DNA of 64,000 nt from Costus lasius (Eukaryota; Streptophyta; Magnoliopsida; Zingiberales; Costaceae), in NCBI GenBank assembly GCA_027563935.2, contig CM050446.2, forward strand, positions 24,741,501 to 24,805,500. The letters run 5' to 3'. Positions within the stretch are counted from its first letter, which is position 1, and each line of letters starts with the position of its first letter. A program made the position numbers and the translations under genes. This document shows, piece by piece, positions 1 to 10,800 of this stretch. A model generated the notes under the pieces. That model was given only the letters and a program-made list of their open reading frames with translations. It was not told the DNA's origin and did no database searches.

Positions 1-598
1 ATGAAAAATTCTTCAAGATAACTATTAAGTTGTAGATATTTCATCTCTCAAAAGAATACCATGCAAGCTAAGTGCTTCAACGAGTGATTAGTGATAAATA
101 CGACTAACTGGCACTGGGTTCAGTAGCACTCTTGTGAAAATATCTCAATAAGTCTTAGAAAAAATTAGGCCACAACAATGATACTTTTTTCATACAAGGC
201 AGAACAGATGCATATCAGAAACAATAATATGTACAACATAGTTTGACCAAAATATAAGAATTTTTTATTCAACAATGAGGAGTACCATTAAAAATTCCTG
301 ATTTATGTGATCAATGTTGAATTAGTGGAAGGAAATCATATTCTGAAGTCCTTAAAAGTATGAAAGGAAGATTCTCGGCAGTATAAGTTGGTGATGAAAA
401 TCGAGAACATATAATCAAAGATTGATTATAGTGAAATTTTTTGTAATGTTAGAGGACAAGAATGATAAAGGTTCATAAAAACGAAAACATGGAATTGTAA
501 AACAAAAAATAAAATTACTTGATCTTACAGTAATAACCATGAAATAAACCCACTGAAATTGGAAAGTGGAAGGTCAAGCAACCTTCTGCATAACTCAC
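1..598 (-). other. Intron 3 of the LCAT4-like gene (partial)
   Basis: The donor GTGAGT lies at 598-593 on the minus strand, directly after exon 3. No coding segment matching the next LCAT4 exon is visible before the left edge, so the whole stretch is read as intron. It is AT-rich, with no repeat that I recognise. Confidence 0.6.
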
Positions 599-1975
599 CT
601 ATTACTCTGGCGAAAATCATATCCAAACCCAAAAATCGTTTTTCCCTCCTGGTAACCCCACTTGAGCATCTCCACTATCATGTCATGATAATAGCAAACA
701 CCATCTCGTCCCACAATCTGCAATCAATGAGTATATGGTTTCATTAGACCACCACGATCATAAAGACAAAAGAACATAAGTAGAACATTGATTAAAAGAG
801 GTCAAAAGGGGCCTGCTGCCACATTATCAGCTTAAGGCTTATGTAAGAATGGTTCTATGTCTTAGAAGTGCGGATTTGCATACCATGTTTGGGTCCAAAC
901 AATCAATTGCGTATAGTCCATATCTGTCTTCTGGTACCATTATTCTTGTTTTGTCATCCAACGAAATTGTCTTTCCTGAAGACAAGAAATTTATAGTCAG
1001 TCACAACTGACAAAATGTTTGCCCAATTCCTATAGAAATTCATGTGGATGCTGGAAACATGAGTCACTGGAAATCTCCAATGGTGAAAAGGAAATCTTAG
1101 AACGCTAATCACTTAGTGAACCAATCGCATACACTCTTAGTAGCTTACCAATTAACAAGCATGATCTTGTGTTTCAAACTAGAGCACAAAGAAAGAGGAA
1201 AGATTCATACAGATTCTAGAATCATGATCAAATTTAAGCCTTGCTAATCTACTGATTCTTGAAATTTATCATAACTTTTCCTACACAAACTCAACTTTAA
1301 TGGTTGATCCAAAGAACTAATCATCATTTCATTAAAAAAAATAAAAGAGCCTCTGGAATTATAATTCTGGAGATTGAAGCTGCACCAGATGTTTCGCAAC
1401 AAGCAGTAACAAACAAAGGAACCATAGGTCACTGGGATATATAAACAGAAGCATTTTAGGAAGCACACATTAGCCACTTATCATGATTTACAGATCATCA
1501 TTTCCATATCATTTTTGTAAATTTACAAACTTATGCAAAAGATCGTGCATCATACACAACATGCAACCTGGCAAACATTATATATTTTTTTTTCTTGTTA
1601 GGAAATCTTCAACAACGACGTCAAACATGACACGTACAGAAGATTAGCAAAAATCCAAAGTTTCAGCATACAGTGTATGGTTTTTATGTAAGGAGACAGA
1701 CAGAGTCAGGGAAAGGAAGAAGAGGGAGATCAAACTTCACCCGTGGAAGGATCAAATTGCGACCAGACCTTCGCCCGGAACTCATGATCGGCACCTAGAA
1801 TGCGCACCCACACCCGCTCCTCCTTCCCATTTTCATCAACTGCGTTCAGTATCGACCCCGCGATCCCGGGAACCAGCAGCACTGGATCGAGATCAGGGTT
1901 CACTAGCGTCTGCTGCCTCTTCGCCAGCTTCAACCACAGCTCGATCGATTTGATCAGTTCATCCAGCACAGCCAT
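599..1975 (-). CDS. LCAT4: LCAT-like 4 (lecithin-cholesterol acyltransferase-like / phospholipase A type), first three coding exons, gene continues off the left edge
   Basis: Exon 1 is 1975-1741, exon 2 is 975-884 and exon 3 is 717-599. All junctions are GT-AG and the reading frame stays open. Exon 1 begins at ATG 1975-1973 (the codon before it is GTG) and encodes a segment containing PVLLVPGIAGSILNAVDENG, then VWVRI and GADHEFR. These match the N-terminus of the plant LCAT4 branch of the alpha/beta-hydrolase LCAT/PDAT family. Exon 2 carries KTISLDDKT and exon 3 ends in GYDFRQSNR. Introns are 765 bp and 166 bp. The catalytic GHSMGG-type serine motif, Asp and His lie downstream, outside the window. 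Family members cleave or transfer fatty acyl groups of phospholipids; a cytosolic phospholipase A role is inferred from the family, and no signal peptide is seen. The exon structure looks intact. Confidence 0.88.
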
Positions 1976-2230
1976 CACCTAACCCACCAGATATCTAAAA
2001 CGAGGACGAATCTCCCGAAAAGGCCGAAGTCGTGGGCAAATTTTAACACGGAGTACTGATTAATCGAGGAGTTTCAACAAGAAACTAGAGATGATTTCTT
2101 CAAGTCTGTGAATTGTGGGCGACGATAGAGTTTCGAACAAGGAAAGGGGCGAGGATTCAGGAGGAAGGAAAGATAACACGGAAGGCTGGAACCAAGAAAA
2201 AATAATTAAGTATTGCTTTGACATCAGCCA
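1976..2230 (-). promoter_or_regulatory. Upstream / 5' UTR region of the LCAT4-like gene
   Basis: This is the moderately GC-rich sequence immediately upstream of the ATG at 1975, before the base composition drops sharply near 2230. Runs of GAGG and pyrimidine tracts fit a 5' leader. I see no clear TATA box; assignment is by position only. Confidence 0.35.
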
Positions 2231-3920
2231 TTGGATAGTTTGTGTTACATTTAGTAGCCGTTGATTTTGGGATCGTGAGTCTATTTAGATAAAATAGCAG
2301 ATTTTTTAAAAACTGACATATTTAATAAGCTATTTCTTGATTTTAAATCTAAAATTAATATGGATTAAAAAAGCTAAAAGGAGGTTGTTTTTAATTACTT
2401 TCTAGTTATAATTATATTTTATTATATCTACATTATATTATTATTTTAATAAAAATTATTAAATCTAAAATTATTTTTTATTATTATTTAAATTTTTTTC
2501 CTTTATAAAATTTTTTTCAAAAATTAATATTATTTTAATAAAGATTATTAAATTTAATTTTTAATTTAAAATTATATATTATTATTACTTAGTTTTTTAA
2601 AAAAAAATTAATTTTTTTATTTTTAAAAATATTATATTTTTTAATTATCCAGTATAATAATTTAGCTAAATATCTTTTAACTTTTTCAACTAATTACTTT
2701 TCAACTTAGCACTTTTAAAAATTTAAAATTTTAACTATACCAAATGGAGCTATAGTTATTAGGGTCTAGGCCCAAGGCCTCTGAAAGCATGCCACATAGT
2801 GCTCGTGCTCTATTTTGTTTTTCTTTTTAGAAATTTTATATGGTATATAACTCCATTAACAACATTCACTAAAATATAATACTTGGACCCAAATAAAATG
2901 TTTGATAGATTATTTGGATTATTGTGCTCCATAAAAAAGTATCTCTAAAAATGTAAAAAAAATATATATATATAATTTATGAGTAATCAAAAGAGATAAA
3001 AAAAAATGAAGAATCTTTAGTTTTAAGCTTTGATAAATGTTAAGATGAGTAAAAAGAATTTAATTGAATAATTTAAAATGACTAAAAAGAATATAGCAGA
3101 ATAATGTTACACAATATCCACTTGTGCCATATTAAGAATTCTAGTTGCTCGTGATATAGGATTCACTAAGCCATAAGAAAGAAAATTCATATAACAATCT
3201 ATATTTTGTGCACTTATTTCAAGGACTTGTTACATCATTTACGGATCAATCTTTAATAGTGTTGTCAATGTGCTCAACAACTCTAGAATTCTAGTAACTT
3301 GTATAGATCATGTCTAAAAACATGTTCGAACGATGAGTTGCGTTCTAAAATAGAAAGTCTCTTCTTTATTACTCCAATATTAAGTATCTTCTTCTAGTTA
3401 ACAAGATATTTTCAATTATTATTTAAAACAAAAAGAGGGAATGGAGAGTGAGTTGAGATGTCCTAGGATGATGGTTTCTTTTCTAATTGGTATGGTATGA
3501 TATGATTTAGAGTATCCTATATGAAAATTCAAATGGATTCTCAAACAAGCTAAGAGTTGAATTATAAAAAATAAAGTCCTTGTTCATTGTAGATTGAAAA
3601 AAAAAAAAAAAGTCTTTGTATTGACACACATATACTTTATAGATATGTTTCTAAAAGACCTTGTGTTAGCCATTTTGGTAAAGCCTTATCATAATTAAGT
3701 CATCATTATCAAATTATTGAGATTTTCTTCCTATATCAACGATGGTTTATAATACTTGTCTATACCAATATATTGATCATGGATTGGACTAGTATACTGA
3801 CACATCATTACCAATATATATGCATACATAAAAGTATACGTACATGTATACTTCTTCTAAGTTTTGAGGAAATTACTTTACATCTCCTGCTATAGGACTA
3901 AAATCATTCATCTTAACAAA
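2231..3920. other. AT-rich intergenic sequence, no gene seen
   Basis: Very AT-rich stretch with long A and T runs and no sustained reading frame. Part of 2380-2760 looks like an eroded AT-rich MITE, but I could not pair two termini. Confidence 0.4.
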
Positions 3921-4114
3921 TTGGGCTATGTGCCAACAAGAACGCACCAAACAAGCCTCACAGGGTCCGAGCGAACAGACTTCCTCACACAAGAGACGAA
4001 GTCACCGTGACGCGAGAGCTTCGACAGAGATTCTGGCCAGGGGCGCGACTGGCAGGTGGGGAGGACACCACCTCAGCCTTACAAAGAACACGCAGAAACA
4101 GCAAACCGAGCAAT

Positions 4115-4343
4115 GCCGCACTCAGGCAGCAAGAAAACAACAATGGCAACAAAAGCTACACGCAGGTAGCCGGAAGGAACGCGCGAAACAGGAGCGCGGG
4201 GAGAACGAGACAAAGCTGTACGCAGACAGCCGAACAAAACAAACAACCCTATTCGCCGGTTGGGGAAGAATGTAAGAAACACGTCCACACGCAGGTGGAC
4301 AAAAGATACAGAGACGGGAAGACAAGTCCACACGCAGGTGGAC
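4115..4343 (-). repeat. Series of short hairpins with a conserved loop and differing stems
   Basis: On the plus strand the units are GCCGC-ACTCAG-GCAGC (4115-4130), GCTAC-ACGCAG-GTAGC (4155-4170), GCTGT-ACGCAG-ACAGC (4215-4230), and GTCCAC-ACGCAG-GTGGAC twice (4283-4300 and 4326-4343). Four have perfect stems of 5 or 6 bp and an identical 6-nt loop (CTGCGT on the minus strand). In the fifth, one pair is a C-A mismatch on the plus strand but a U-G wobble in minus-strand RNA. An unpaired ACGCAG also occurs at 4090-4095. Stem bases change in pairs while the loop stays the same, which points to selection on RNA structure, probably minus-strand RNA. Function unknown. Confidence 0.6.
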
Positions 4344-4359
4344 AGAAACCCCAAATAAA

Positions 4360-4382
4360 GACGACGGAAAGTTCACGTCGTC
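4360..4382. repeat. Hairpin, 7-bp perfect stem
   Basis: GACGACG (4360-4366) pairs with CGTCGTC (4376-4382) around a 9-nt loop, just beyond the conserved-loop series. Its loop is unrelated to ACGCAG. Confidence 0.5.
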
Positions 4383-4656
4383 GGAAGCATACACACCCAG
4401 AACTCAGCGAACGAAAATAGAGGGATGACGAGGGTACCCGTCTAACTCACGCCAGTAGAAAACTCGACTCCGAGGAAACCGACGGACGAGGAACGCCGAA
4501 AACAGGAAGCGGACGAAGACTCGCGGACCAAGGACGGGAGCACGAATCCGATGAGAGCAGAACAGAGAGAGGTGGTAGAGTCGAGCGACGGAACCGAGAA
4601 CGAACGACAGAAACCCGCGAGCTATCTTAACCAGACGGGGGAGAAGATACCTCGTC

Positions 4657-4676
4657 GGAGCCGAGTCATCGGCTCC
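4657..4676. repeat. Hairpin, 8-bp perfect stem with 4-nt loop
   Basis: GGAGCCGA, loop GTCA, then TCGGCTCC. It lies in the same GC-rich island and would be very stable in either strand's RNA. Confidence 0.5.
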
Positions 4677-5050
4677 ACCGCAGCTGCGCTGGACTGGAGA
4701 AAGGAAAGACCGAAACGGGGAACACCTTCGATGTCGCACCGCCACGCAACCACCCACTGGACGCCGGAAGGTTGGTCGGAGTTCGCCTCCGAACGCCGGA
4801 CCGAGAGGGGACGAGGGATTGAACATAGAGAGTGTCAGAAGAATCGTCAAAGCAGAAAACAACCCGGAGCGAGCGCAGGGAGAACGTAAGTCCCGGAGCC
4901 CTCGCGAGCGTCGCCTATATGGCGTCGCTTCGACTCCCGCCGCCAGGTAGGACGCTGGTTGGACGAACCCGTGCTTGCCACGTCAGCCCCACGTTGGTAA
5001 GTGGCTCGGACGTGAACCAAGCTGTCAACCGCGTCCATCAATCTACATAA

Positions 5051-6540
5051 ACAGAATCGAACCGATTAATCTAAAATTAAAAATTATATACAATTAATAG
5101 ATTTGAATATTTGATCAAATTAGTCTAAATTAGGCCCACCGTGACATTGTCCACTTTTTTAAAAAAATTTCCTAAACCCTAACAAACTTGATATTTTTAA
5201 AAGTGCATATTTTAATTAAGAAAAAAGTTTAAAAATGCAAAAATTATAGATTGAGATTTAATCGATCTGAACCAAACCGCACATGACATTTTTAATTCAA
5301 TTTTCACAACGATCAATTCAATGTTCGATTTTCACAAAATTTGCTTACTCGATTTTAGTTTAGAACCGAACTGATTGGACAAGCCTATTCTTCCCCCCGC
5401 CCTTCCCCTTCCACTCGGTGCCAATCTAATCGTGCCTGTCTTGCACATTACACATGTTGCGAGTGGGTCAATGCCTATCTCCTCACCTCACTTATTGCCA
5501 CGAGTCACTAGCCTCCAACTAACCTTGCCGCAAGCTTTGCCAAACTAGTGCCAGCCCTATCTCTCAGGTTGTTATTGCATGCATTGAGAGTCAGTCCATG
5601 AGCTCAACCTGAGCAAACAAAGCATATGATTATATCAAACAAGATCAAGTCAAGCTTGATTCGGTGCGGTGCTATAATATTTGGACAATAGTAACTATAC
5701 CGCAATTTACCAAATACTTATCAAGTAGCTGCTACAGCCATTGCACAACTACAACTGCATAGCTGGCCAAATAGGGCCTAATTCTCTTCTTAGTGAAAGA
5801 TCCCAGATCAATTATATATCTATGCAAGTTTCGAGAACACTATGCAAGTTTGCCTGTTCTCGAAACTTGCATAATATGTAAAGCCTATTTGAATAGAATA
5901 ATTTCAAGATCCAAAAGCTATCTAAGATAACCATTGAACATATAACTTTAGTTTCTAAAGTTCTAATCTTAAAACCTAGCCACTCTGGTAGGGCTTATAA
6001 ACCTTATTTGCTATACAATTTCAAATATCATTAATCAGATGCCATTGATGGACTCCAAACAATATTTGGAGTTATGTAACCACACTTCGTGCTCTTCTCG
6101 AAACTTTTGTGCTATGTGAAAGAAAAAGGTTTGGTATGCTGACTCATTGCAGTAATATGAGTCTCTTTCCAAAATCTAGTTTACATTCTCAACATAAGTA
6201 CTTTCTGCGATCGAAGATGCTGTCATGCCACACGGGAATGAAGATGAAAAAAATCGTAACGAGCAGAGCTAAGATGGAGCTTCTCAAGCATTGAAGTTTG
6301 TAGGTGTCTATTCTGATATTTCTTTAATAATAACTGTAAACATCTGAAAGAAACCTTTTTTTTTTTTTGGCAAAGGAAAACTCCTGATGATGTCTTCCTT
6401 GCTGAAACCCATTCTCTCCAATGCCTCCAAGCTGAAGCTTTACATACTGTTTCCTTGGAAAGTTGAATGGAGGGATGGATAGAATTAGTATTTTATTTTT
6501 TGTTTCCATCAAAAAATAAATAGAGGTGGGATAACTGAAG
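5051..6540. other. Intergenic sequence, no gene seen
   Basis: Mixed-composition sequence without a protein that I recognise. A MITE-like terminus (GGCCAAATAGGGCC) is at about 5763-5776 without a clear partner. The inverted repeat at 5821-5873 is listed separately. Confidence 0.35.
5821..5873. repeat. 18-bp perfect inverted repeat with 17-nt loop
   Basis: TATGCAAGTTTCGAGAAC (5821-5838) is the exact reverse complement of 5856-5873. The loop holds a third partial copy (TATGCAAGTTT at 5841-5851). A weaker relative (TTCTCGAAACTT) is near 6096. Confidence 0.7.
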
Positions 6541-7200
6541 GTGCCAAAAAGTAATTTCATCCCTCGTTTAGTCGTCCTCCAAAATCGAAAAGAAAAGGGA
6601 ACGGACGCTTCAGCTGCTCTCCTCCTCGCGTTTGCGAAAGCAAGCTGCTCGCCCTCCTCGCAGTCGCTGGCCGCTCGCCCTCCACCAAGCTCTGCCCACT
6701 CCCTCCCATCCGTAGCCGTTCGCTGCCCCCCTCCGGAGCCCCCCTATCCTCGTCGTCATCGCCCTCAGCCACTCGCCCGTCGCCCTCAGTCATCCGTCGC
6801 CATAGCCCTCTGATGCAAACAAAGATACAACCGAAACCCAGCCGAACGCTCCTGCTGATCTCATCGCCCTTGTTCTCCGTCCCGCTCGCCCTCGTCCAGC
6901 AGCAGAGGTGAAAGTGGGTGGTCGCATCGCCTCGTCCCCCGTCCTCCTCGCTCTTACTGATCTCGTCGCCTCCATTTCCATGTAAGCTTCTTGGCTTTTT
7001 ATCTCGCCTCCAACTCGCCTCCCTCTTCCAGCCTCCAGCCCACCTCCAGCCTCCAGCCTCCACCTCGCCTCCCACCTCCAACTTTCAGCTCGGCTCCCGC
7101 CTCCACCTCGCCTCCAGCCCACCTCTAGCCTCTAGCTCGGCTCCCGCCTCCAGCCCACCTCCAACCCACCTCTTGCCTCTGGCGACAAGGTCCAGGTGAG
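6541..7200. repeat. Low-complexity, C/T-rich block with imperfect CCTCCAGCC-type repeats
   Basis: From about 7000 to 7190 the plus strand repeats short units such as CCTCCAGCC, CACCTCCAG and CTCGCCTCC with small changes. Reading frames on both strands are long here only because the composition lacks stop codons; the predicted peptides are Arg/Gly/Ser/Pro-rich with no domain. I treat it as a GC-rich repeat, possibly part of a transposon, not a gene. Confidence 0.45.
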
Positions 7201-7846
7201 AGCATCAAGGTCCTCGGCTGAAAGCTGCAGAGAAGCTCGACCTTCCGAGGACCGAGATGAGGGCGTAAGGTCCTCGCTTGAAAGGTGGTCATTGCCTTGC
7301 TTTGCCTCCCTTCCAGAGCTATCCACCACCCCCCCTCCGGAGCCGTCCCTCCCCCCCACCCGAGCACATCCCCCATGCGTCCCCGTCGCAGTGCCGTTCG
7401 CCAAGACCCCTCTGGAGCTGAAAGTCTAGGTGCATGTGATACACATAACTCTGAGCTGGGCACGTGACTCTCACGTGATCCCTCCCAAGGGATTATATTT
7501 CTCTTCCCCGGTGATTGGATATCCCTCCCCTCTCTTTTTACATTCTTACAATGAAACAGACCCTTAAGTAATCAATAAACATCCAAGGATTGTAATCTGA
7601 GCCGACAAAATCAACTCCCACGGCATGAAATTTGCCTTCCAACAGATGATTTATAAACTACACATGATAGCGTACGCAGAGTTAACTGAAGAAAGATGAG
7701 CAATTTCGTGAATAGATGTATACTGCGTTGAGTGGTACATATTTGACCACTGTAAATATACAAAATTTCGATAGTTAGAATGTTCAATAGTTGTTTTTGC
7801 TAGTTACCATGTCCAAGATCAGGCATCAATAGCAAGGGGCAACCCA
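7201..7846. other. Intergenic sequence and 3' flank of the SDRB-like gene
   Basis: GC-rich to about 7470, then AT-richer. The segment directly below 7847 is the 3' UTR side of the minus-strand reductase gene. No coding region is recognised. Confidence 0.35.
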
Positions 7847-10800
7847 CTACAGCTTGCTGGATGGGATGCCGACAGGAGAACTCCTAGATTGCCTCTCCAC
7901 AACCCTTGATAACTTCCTCACTTCTTCCTTGGCGATGTGCCTGGGGCGGCTCAGCCAAAGTCCTCCGTCAACAATCATTGTAGTCCCATTGACGTACTTC
8001 CCTGTAGAAAGTGGTAATTGAGCGTTGAACTCCATAAAAAGTTAAGAGGGCACTACGTATGACATAAGATAAAGGATAAAGAAGAGCAATTGAAGAGCCA
8101 ATTTTAATACGAACAAAGAAGAAATAGCTAATCAGTTGCCAGATCAATTGTAGATTCTAATAATACTGATGTTGATGTAGACTAGCGGCACTTAGGGTAT
8201 GTTCTCTTGGATAGAATCTACGATGGAAAGGATGCAAAGTGCGATGAATTTAGATGCATCGCACTTTTCATCCTTTCCACTGTGTCCAACGAAACATACC
8301 ATTAAGGAATACAAACAAAACAAAAACAGAAGGAATAACTTTTGGGTTAAACTAATTATGATTGGAGAATGGAGAGTAATAGCAGGAAAATTATAGATGA
8401 AAATAACTAACAGTCTCAGTCAGATGAAACGTGTTCACTAATTTCATAGATTGGCTAAGATTTCTAACGTGCAATTGAAAAGTTGGTTTGGCAACGCAAG
8501 TATACTTTAATTCTGCATGCAACCAAATGTAGTAATACGAAAGGTGAATACTAACACACCACACATAAATGAAGTCATGACAATTAGAAGCATACAGAAA
8601 AAAGATTACCAAATTACTGAACCATTGAATAAGATGGGTTCTATATGAACACCGCAAGAAAAGTTAAAAGGAAAACTTTGGGGGTGTTGGGATTTCTGAA
8701 TAATTCATAATCTTCAACTATGCAATCAATATCACTAAATAGATGCAAATATAACTAAACCAAATGAAAAAAAATCAAGCAACATGAATACCATATTCGA
8801 CCTAAAAAATCCAACGAGAAAATAGTAAAAGAACTATATGAGCAAACCATGAAATCTTCTGTTACAAAAAAGCTAACAAACTCTCTCCGTATTCAAATAT
8901 TTTATTAGCCATGATGAAAGTGAACCAAAGGAAACTAGTTTCTCCCAAAAGGATCAACTAGACTAAATTAAGATATAGAAGAGATAATAGAATAATATCC
9001 CAAAAGAAGTCTTGCAAAGACAACCGGGTGATGTACATCTTTCCTATCAAGTCTAGAATATTTCAACCTTAAGGGTAAGATGAGAAAACCTACTTTCCTC
9101 TCCTTTATATCATGCAAAATAAATGACCAAGCTTGCTGTTTTCTTGCAAAGTTCAAATTTCTACTTTTTCACAATTTTGGTCAATATATCTGCTTGAAAT
9201 AGAATTGAGATGAGTCAAAGGAAAAAAGTCTTAAAGTAATCAATACCAAAAGTCTATGTAGACTCTTTTTCTATGAGTCGTGCTTTGTACTGACTAACAA
9301 GATTTGGTTTATGTTTGATAGTGAAGACTTGGCACCGATTGGATCCAAGAGGAGGTTGAACTAACGACCATGTATTACAAGAGCAAAGGGCCATCATAGC
9401 TTCATCCATAGCAACACACCACAGGAACCGAATAGCCTTGTCATAAGATTTGGGAGTGATGATGAAGGAGATGACAAGAAGAATTGCACAATTCAAAGGA
9501 GGTAAGCTGCTATAGGAAACAAATTGACTAATGGGACAAGAACTTTTGTGCCGTTTACCTTTGCGCAAAGCAATTGAAAGGTGCAAATCACCACGAGGAG
9601 GACCATTAGGCAAGGAAGATGCTTTAGGCTGATCAGCATCAGCTATAGACCTGCAAACTATGGGTAGAAGTACTAGGGTACGTAGAAGTAGGAGACAACA
9701 CAAAAAGACCCAGGACTAGGAGAGGGATGTTAAGTGGAGGTGGAGAGAAGAGGAGTGGTGGAGAAATAGGGGGTGGACACGTAGAAAACGATGACAAATG
9801 ACCAACGAGCAATGGAATCAGTTGGTCAATGGAATCATAGCAGTGATACTCCTTTAAGTGTGATTGTATCCCAAAAATACATAGTGAATGGCTTGAGGAT
9901 GCAACTTATCTTGATGCGGTCTATGGATGTTGACATAGCATAGGCAACCAAAAACAAGAGTAACAAGAAAGGGGCATACAGTAGAGATATAATGTGGAGA
10001 AGAGGGATGCCCCTGAAGTAGTTTCATCACCTTGTCTTGATGCGGTCCATGGACGTTGACATAGCATAGGCAACCAAAAACAAGAGTAACAGGAAAGGGC
10101 ATATAGTAGAGATATAATGTGGAGAAGAGGGATGCCCCTGAAGTAGTTTCATCAAAACCCAATCAATGAGGAATGCTGCAGCAAAAATAGCATCACCTCA
10201 ATATTGACAAGGGACATTCATTTGAAAGAGTAAGGATCTGCCTACATCAAGGAGAAGATGATTTTTGTGCTTAGTAATACCATTCTATTGGGATGTGCAG
10301 GGATATGTGATTTGGTGGAGGATACCTTTGTCAATGTAGAACTGAGTATTAGTATATTCTACAACATTGTCAGAATGAATAATTTTCAATGGCTTGCCAA
10401 ATCTGAGGTTTAATTTCTTCTTAGAAGGTATGAAATACAGTGAATACTTTAATCAAACTTTATAAAGAGCAACGAGAGAGGCAATACCAAAGGGGTTGGT
10501 GGTGGATGTAGAGCTAGGCAAGTGGACGGCACAATGATTTGCAATTGTTTGATGTAGAGGAATCAATAGCTATCAGAGTGTGAAGAGGTCTTCTAAACTT
10601 TATCCAGCACTGATCAAATGAATTATTGGTGCAACCATAGTGAGTACAGGCCAAGATGGATTGACCACATCCCATCCACAGGTAGAACTGATGCCTTGAG
10701 ATCAACCACTTGGCTTGTTAGAGTAGAGAGACAGAGATAGAGAAAGAAGAGAAGATGGGATTTAGGGGTACATTATATTAATTTTCCTTATTCAATTATA

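Larger units (their letters stand above)
3928..5050 (-). repeat. GC-rich, T-poor island of unknown identity (possible solo LTR or retroelement leader)
   Basis: About 1.1 kb of GC-rich DNA embedded in AT-rich flanks. The plus strand is poor in T, so the minus strand is poor in A and rich in pyrimidines. A minus-strand TATA-like CCATATAGG lies near 4913-4921, and a minus-strand frame is open from an ATG at 4823 to 4404 (139 codons, no recognised domain). The plus strand also has a perfect donor-like GTAAGT at about 4887. The island contains the hairpin series described separately. I looked for TG...CA ends with a 5-bp target duplication and did not find a convincing pair. An LTR or a leader of a non-autonomous element is the best guess; a decayed gene 5' end is the alternative. 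Confidence 0.4.

Noticed and set aside
3928..4420. Plus-strand frames of 115 and 137 codons overlapping the hairpins
   Set aside because: Gln/Arg/Lys/Thr-rich low-complexity translations of T-poor DNA; no domain, and they overlap each other in different frames.
4404..4862. 152-codon minus-strand frame in the GC-rich island
   Set aside because: Starts at TTG in the extended form. Composition (Arg, Ser, Pro, Leu) follows from GC-rich, A-poor DNA; no domain, and frames of similar length occur on the other strand.
6557..7463. Several 90-174 codon frames on both strands
   Set aside because: Low-complexity Gly/Arg/Ser/Pro peptides in a C/T-rich repeat block; lack of stops is a composition effect.
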